From Acidobacteriota bacterium (lineage in GTDB: Bacteria; Acidobacteriota; Thermoanaerobaculia; Multivoradales; Multivoraceae), in the NCBI GenBank assembly GCA_026707325.1, contig JAPOXA010000206.1:1-64000 (forward strand): a stretch of DNA of 64,000 bases, written 5' to 3'. The notes under the pieces were generated by a model, which was not told where the DNA came from, did no database searches, and saw nothing but the letters and a program-made list of their open reading frames with translations. Shown piece after piece: positions 61,107-64,000 of the stretch (within the stretch, counting starts at the first letter, position 1; every line of letters begins with the position of its first letter). The translations under genes and the position numbers were made by a program.

Positions 61107-62194
61107 GTCTCGTCTCCTCTGTCCGCCGCGGGATCGTCGCGGCCACCGCGCCCTGCCGATTCGAGTTCGCCCACGCGCCGCTCAAGCGCCCTGAGCGCGC
61201 CGCGCATCGCCGGCAGGCGCGACTGTAGCGCGTTCCGCCGGCGCCAGGCAGCGATCGGCACGGCGGGTATGCCCGCGACCTGCCGGCCATCCTCGACCTC
61301 CTGGAACACCGCCGACTTGGCCGCCACCTGCACGCCGTCGCCGATCCTGAAGTGGCCGGCGACGCCCGCCTGCCCCGCCAGCAGCACCCGATCGCCGATG
61401 CGGCTGCTGCCGGACACGCCGGCCTGACCGCAGAGGATGCACCCCTCGCCGATCTGCGCGTTGTGGCCGATCTGCACCAGGTTGTCGATCTTCGTTCCGC
61501 GACCGATCGTCGTCGTGTCGAAAGTGGCCCGGTCCACCGCGGAGTTGGCGCCGATCTCCACGTCGTCCCCGATCACGACGACGCCGACCTGAGGCAGCTT
61601 GACCTGGGAGGCGGCTTCCGCGCCCTCCGCGAACCCGAAGCCGTCCGCGCCCAGGACGACACCGGAGTGCACGACCACCCGCTCGCCGATGCGCGTGCCG
61701 TCGTAGACCACGACATGGGGATGGAGCAAGGTGCCGGCGCCCAGACTGCAACCCCGTCCGACCACGGTGTGGGCGCCGACGACCACGCCCGGACCGAGCG
61801 TCGAGCTCGCGCCGACCACGGCGAAAGCGTCAACGCGGGCGGTGGGGTCAACCTGGGCGGAAGCGTCGACAGATGCCGTTTCGTGAACGCCGGGCACCAC
61901 CTCGGGGACCGGAAAGAGAGCCGTCATCAGGTCGGCCAGGGCCCGGTAGGCGTCGTCGCAGAGCACCAGGTCGGTGCGGAGATCGGCGAGCGTTTCGGGA
62001 GACAGATCCCTCGACACGAGCAGTGCGCCGGCCTTGGAAGCCAGCGCCTGATCGCGGTACCGCGAGTTGGTCAGAAAGGAGAGATCTCCAGGGCCCGCCG
62101 CCATCAGCGTGGCGATGCCGTCGATCGGCCGATCCGGATCGCCCTCGAGGTCAGCTCCAACCATCGCGGCAAGATCGGCGAGGCGGTGGGTCAC
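61103..62194 (-). CDS. lpxD: UDP-3-O-(3-hydroxyacyl)glucosamine N-acyltransferase
   Basis: 363-aa trimeric acyltransferase, third acylation step of lipid A synthesis. The N-terminal uridine-binding domain (about 1-100) has LSFLTNSRYRDQA. Hexapeptide repeats form the beta-helix from about 105 to 300, with the catalytic His in LVQIGHNAQIGEG. The C-terminal helices include RRVGELESAG. It is the first gene of the operon fabZ-lpxA-... on the minus strand and is divergent from the PQQ-like gene over 104 bp. Confidence 0.94.
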   Translation of the reverse strand: MTHRLADLAAMVGADLEGDPDRPIDGIATLMAAGPGDLSFLTNSRYRDQALASKAGALLVSRDLSPETLADLRTDLVLCDDAYRALADLMTALFPVPEVVPGVHETASVDASAQVDPTARVDAFAVVGASSTLGPGVVVGAHTVVGRGCSLGAGTLLHPHVVVYDGTRIGERVVVHSGVVLGADGFGFAEGAEAASQVKLPQVGVVVIGDDVEIGANSAVDRATFDTTTIGRGTKIDNLVQIGHNAQIGEGCILCGQAGVSGSSRIGDRVLLAGQAGVAGHFRIGDGVQVAAKSAVFQEVEDGRQVAGIPAVPIAAWRRRNALQSRLPAMRGALRALERRVGELESAGRGGRDDPAADRGDET

Positions 62195-62298
62195 GGAGCG
62201 AGCCTACCGGAAGCGCGGCACGGCCACCGGCGGAGCGGATACCATGCGCAACGATCCGTAGCCAACGTTTCCTTCCAGCGACCGGGAGGTCCGATTCG

Positions 62299-63669
62299 AT
62301 GAAGAGAGCGACATCGCCCCGACACCGAAGCCACACCGTTGTCCTCGCGACGCTCACCTGCGCCGCGCTCTGCGCCGGCGCGGCTGCCGCAACCGACAAC
62401 TGGCCCCAGTTCCGCGGCCCGGGCATGAACCCGGCCGTTTCCGACAACCCCGGGCTGCCTGATCGCTGGAGCCAGACGGAGAACGTGGAGTGGGTCGCCG
62501 AGATCCCCGGGCTCGGCTGGTCCAGCCCGATCGTCTGGGGCCATCGGGTGTTTCTGACGACCGCGGTTTCCGAAGGTGACTTCGAGCGTCCGCAGGCCGG
62601 TCTCTACGCCGCCCGCGGGCGCAGCGAACCGCCGCAGGCGCGGCACGACTGGCGCGTGTACTGCCTGGATCTTCAAACCGGCGACGTGCTGTGGGAGCGG
62701 TCGGTCAAGGCGGGCATTCCCGAGTTCCCGCGCCACCAGAAGCAGACGTACGCCTCGGAGACGCCGACCACCGACGGCGAACGCGTTTACGCGCGCTTCG
62801 GCGACCTCGGCGTGTACGCCTTCACGATGGAGGGCGAGTCCGTGTGGAGCTTCGACACGCCCTACCGCCCCACCATGTGGGACTACGGCTCCGCCTCCTC
62901 GCCCGTGCTGCACGGCGACTTGCTGATCGTCCTCTACGACAACGAGGAAGAGTCCTGGATCGCCGCTCTCGACAAGCACACCGGCGAAGAGCGCTGGCGC
63001 ACGGTCCGCGAAGAGGTGTCGAGCTGGGCGACGCCGTTCGTCTGGGCGAACGAAGCACGCACCGAGATCGTCACCACCGGCAAGAACCGGATCCGTTCGT
63101 ATGGCCTGGACGGCAAACTGCTCTGGGAGATGGACGGCCGCATGTCCTGGGCGGCCATCGCCACGCCGTTCGCGGCTCACGACATGGTCTACGTCAACTC
63201 CGGCTACTTCCAGGATCAGCGCCGGCCGGTCTTCGCCATCCGCCCGGGGGCGCTGGGCGACATCACCCTGGAAGGGGACGCGACGGAGAGCGAGTTCGTC
63301 GCCTGGCACCAGCCCAAGGCGGGCAACTACAACACCTCGCCGCTGGTCTACAAGGGCGTCTACTACAGCCTGCTGGACCGTGGCTTCTTCGAGGCGTACG
63401 ACGCGCTGACCGGCGAGCCGGTGTACGGCCGGAAGCGCGTGGCGCCCCGCGGCGGCGCCAGCTTCACCTCATCGCCGTGGGCCTACAACGACCGCGTGTT
63501 CGCGCTCAGCGAGCAGGGCGACACGTACGTGATCCGCGCCGGCTCGGAGTACGAGGTGCTCCACACGAACAGCCTCGACGAGATGGCGATGGCGTCGCCG
63601 GCGGTCGCCGGCGACCGGCTGCTGATCCGTACCCGGTCGAAGCTCTACAGTATCCGCGACACGGAGTAG
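62299..63669 (+). CDS. Exported PQQ-like beta-propeller protein
   Basis: 456-aa protein with a Sec signal peptide (MKRATSPRHR, then a hydrophobic stretch to about residue 35, AAAATDNWPQFRG). The mature part has propeller blades such as CLDLQTGDVLWER, AFTMEGESVWSFD, ALDKHTGEERW and EAYDALTGEPVYG. It is related in layout to the protein at 25960 but not a close copy. The start is ATG 62299 after GGGAGG. PQQ ligands are not evident. It interrupts the usual skp-lpxD neighbourhood and is transcribed in the opposite direction. Confidence 0.82.
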   Translation: MKRATSPRHRSHTVVLATLTCAALCAGAAAATDNWPQFRGPGMNPAVSDNPGLPDRWSQTENVEWVAEIPGLGWSSPIVWGHRVFLTTAVSEGDFERPQAGLYAARGRSEPPQARHDWRVYCLDLQTGDVLWERSVKAGIPEFPRHQKQTYASETPTTDGERVYARFGDLGVYAFTMEGESVWSFDTPYRPTMWDYGSASSPVLHGDLLIVLYDNEEESWIAALDKHTGEERWRTVREEVSSWATPFVWANEARTEIVTTGKNRIRSYGLDGKLLWEMDGRMSWAAIATPFAAHDMVYVNSGYFQDQRRPVFAIRPGALGDITLEGDATESEFVAWHQPKAGNYNTSPLVYKGVYYSLLDRGFFEAYDALTGEPVYGRKRVAPRGGASFTSSPWAYNDRVFALSEQGDTYVIRAGSEYEVLHTNSLDEMAMASPAVAGDRLLIRTRSKLYSIRDTE

Positions 63670-63671
63670 CG

Positions 63672-64000
63672 CTACTCCGTGGGAGTCGCCGGATAGGCGG
63701 CGTTGTAGCGCTCGATGATCAGGTTCGTGATGTCCGCGGCGTCGGCCGCGAACAGCAGCCCCCCCTGGAACTTGTTGAAGATCGCCGTGTAGCCGAACTC
63801 CCGGCCGACCTGGGAGATGATCGGCAGCACCGCCTGCTCGATCTCGCCGAACCGCTCGCCCTGCACCTTCTGCATCTCGCGGTTCGCGTCGTCCTGGGCG
63901 CGGCGCAGGTCGATCGTCATGTCCTCGAGCCCCTTTTCGAGCTCGGCCAGGCGGTCCTCGGCCAGGGTCAGTCGGCCGTCGTTGTACTGCTTCTGGAGCG
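63672..64000 (-). CDS. Skp/OmpH-like periplasmic chaperone, C-terminal part
   Basis: Only the last 108 codons or so are present; the 5' end lies beyond the right edge. The visible sequence is a long charged coiled coil (RLAELEKGLEDM; RRAQDDANREMQKVQGER) followed by the compact C-terminal part with VLPIISQVGREFGYTAIFN and ITNLIIERYN, as in Skp/OmpH proteins. These chaperones carry outer-membrane proteins to BAM. The position near lpxD supports the call, since the order bamA-skp-lpxD is common. Confidence 0.85.
   Translation of the reverse strand, partial: LQKQYNDGRLTLAEDRLAELEKGLEDMTIDLRRAQDDANREMQKVQGERFGEIEQAVLPIISQVGREFGYTAIFNKFQGGLLFAADAADITNLIIERYNAAYPATPTE

Overview
The window is one contiguous stretch of a high-GC, Gram-negative bacterial chromosome with short intergenic gaps. 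Several features point to an Acidobacteriota-like organism. These are a VWFA-domain protein of the acidobacterial type (38370-40142), Oar-like TonB-dependent receptors with an N-terminal carboxypeptidase-regulatory-like domain (1-109 and 1763-4792), exported PQQ-like propellers (25960-27306 and 62299-63669), a C-type sulfatase with a Tat signal, and a lipid A operon. The taxon is inferred from gene content; there is no rRNA in the window.

Left part (1-8380): the start of a receptor gene, a Tat-exported sulfatase, a complete receptor, an M24 aminopeptidase and a pair of acyl-CoA dehydrogenases.

8403-22415 is a defence island that reads as a class 1 DISARM cluster in the order drmD, drmMI, three inserted genes, drmA, drmB, drmC. 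The inserted genes are an unknown 252-aa protein and an AAA ATPase paired with a DUF4276 TOPRIM-like protein. The three large enzymes are damaged. drmD lacks the segment that should carry Walker A and has a one-base frameshift. drmMI lacks its SAM-binding core, with a change of frame at the join. drmA has an in-frame amber codon and lacks the DEAH-box region, with the join lying on a short repeated sequence. drmB, drmC and the inserted genes look intact. This is either a decaying system or an assembly that collapsed at conserved segments; read mapping would decide.

22419-27306 (minus) is a four-gene operon for exported proteins: PQQ-like propeller, sialidase-like protein, class C serine hydrolase and an outer-membrane protein. 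glnA follows, with a strong terminator and a possible sigma-54 site. 29305-38317 (minus) is a long overlapping housekeeping operon: holin-like protein, small protein, DUF2064, nnr, tsaE, hbd, phoH, pgpH, and a single gene that fuses ybeY to era. Then come the VWFA gene, thiD-lgt, a DHH phosphoesterase, and the cinA-plsY-gpsA-guaA operon, whose four genes each overlap by 4 bp.

47651-53009 is a second accessory block: a large inverted repeat, a vapBC toxin-antitoxin pair with a palindromic operator, an McrBC-like restriction pair, an orphan antitoxin-like gene, a small membrane protein and a coiled-coil PD-(D/E)XK protein. The right end returns to core genes: deoA, a TPR membrane protein, tatA, tRNA-Arg(CCT) beside a degenerate tRNA copy, and the minus-strand operon lpxD-fabZ-lpxA-gnnA-like-mtnP-surE-pcm, followed by apt. 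A PQQ-like propeller gene on the plus strand separates lpxD from a skp/ompH-like gene cut by the window end.
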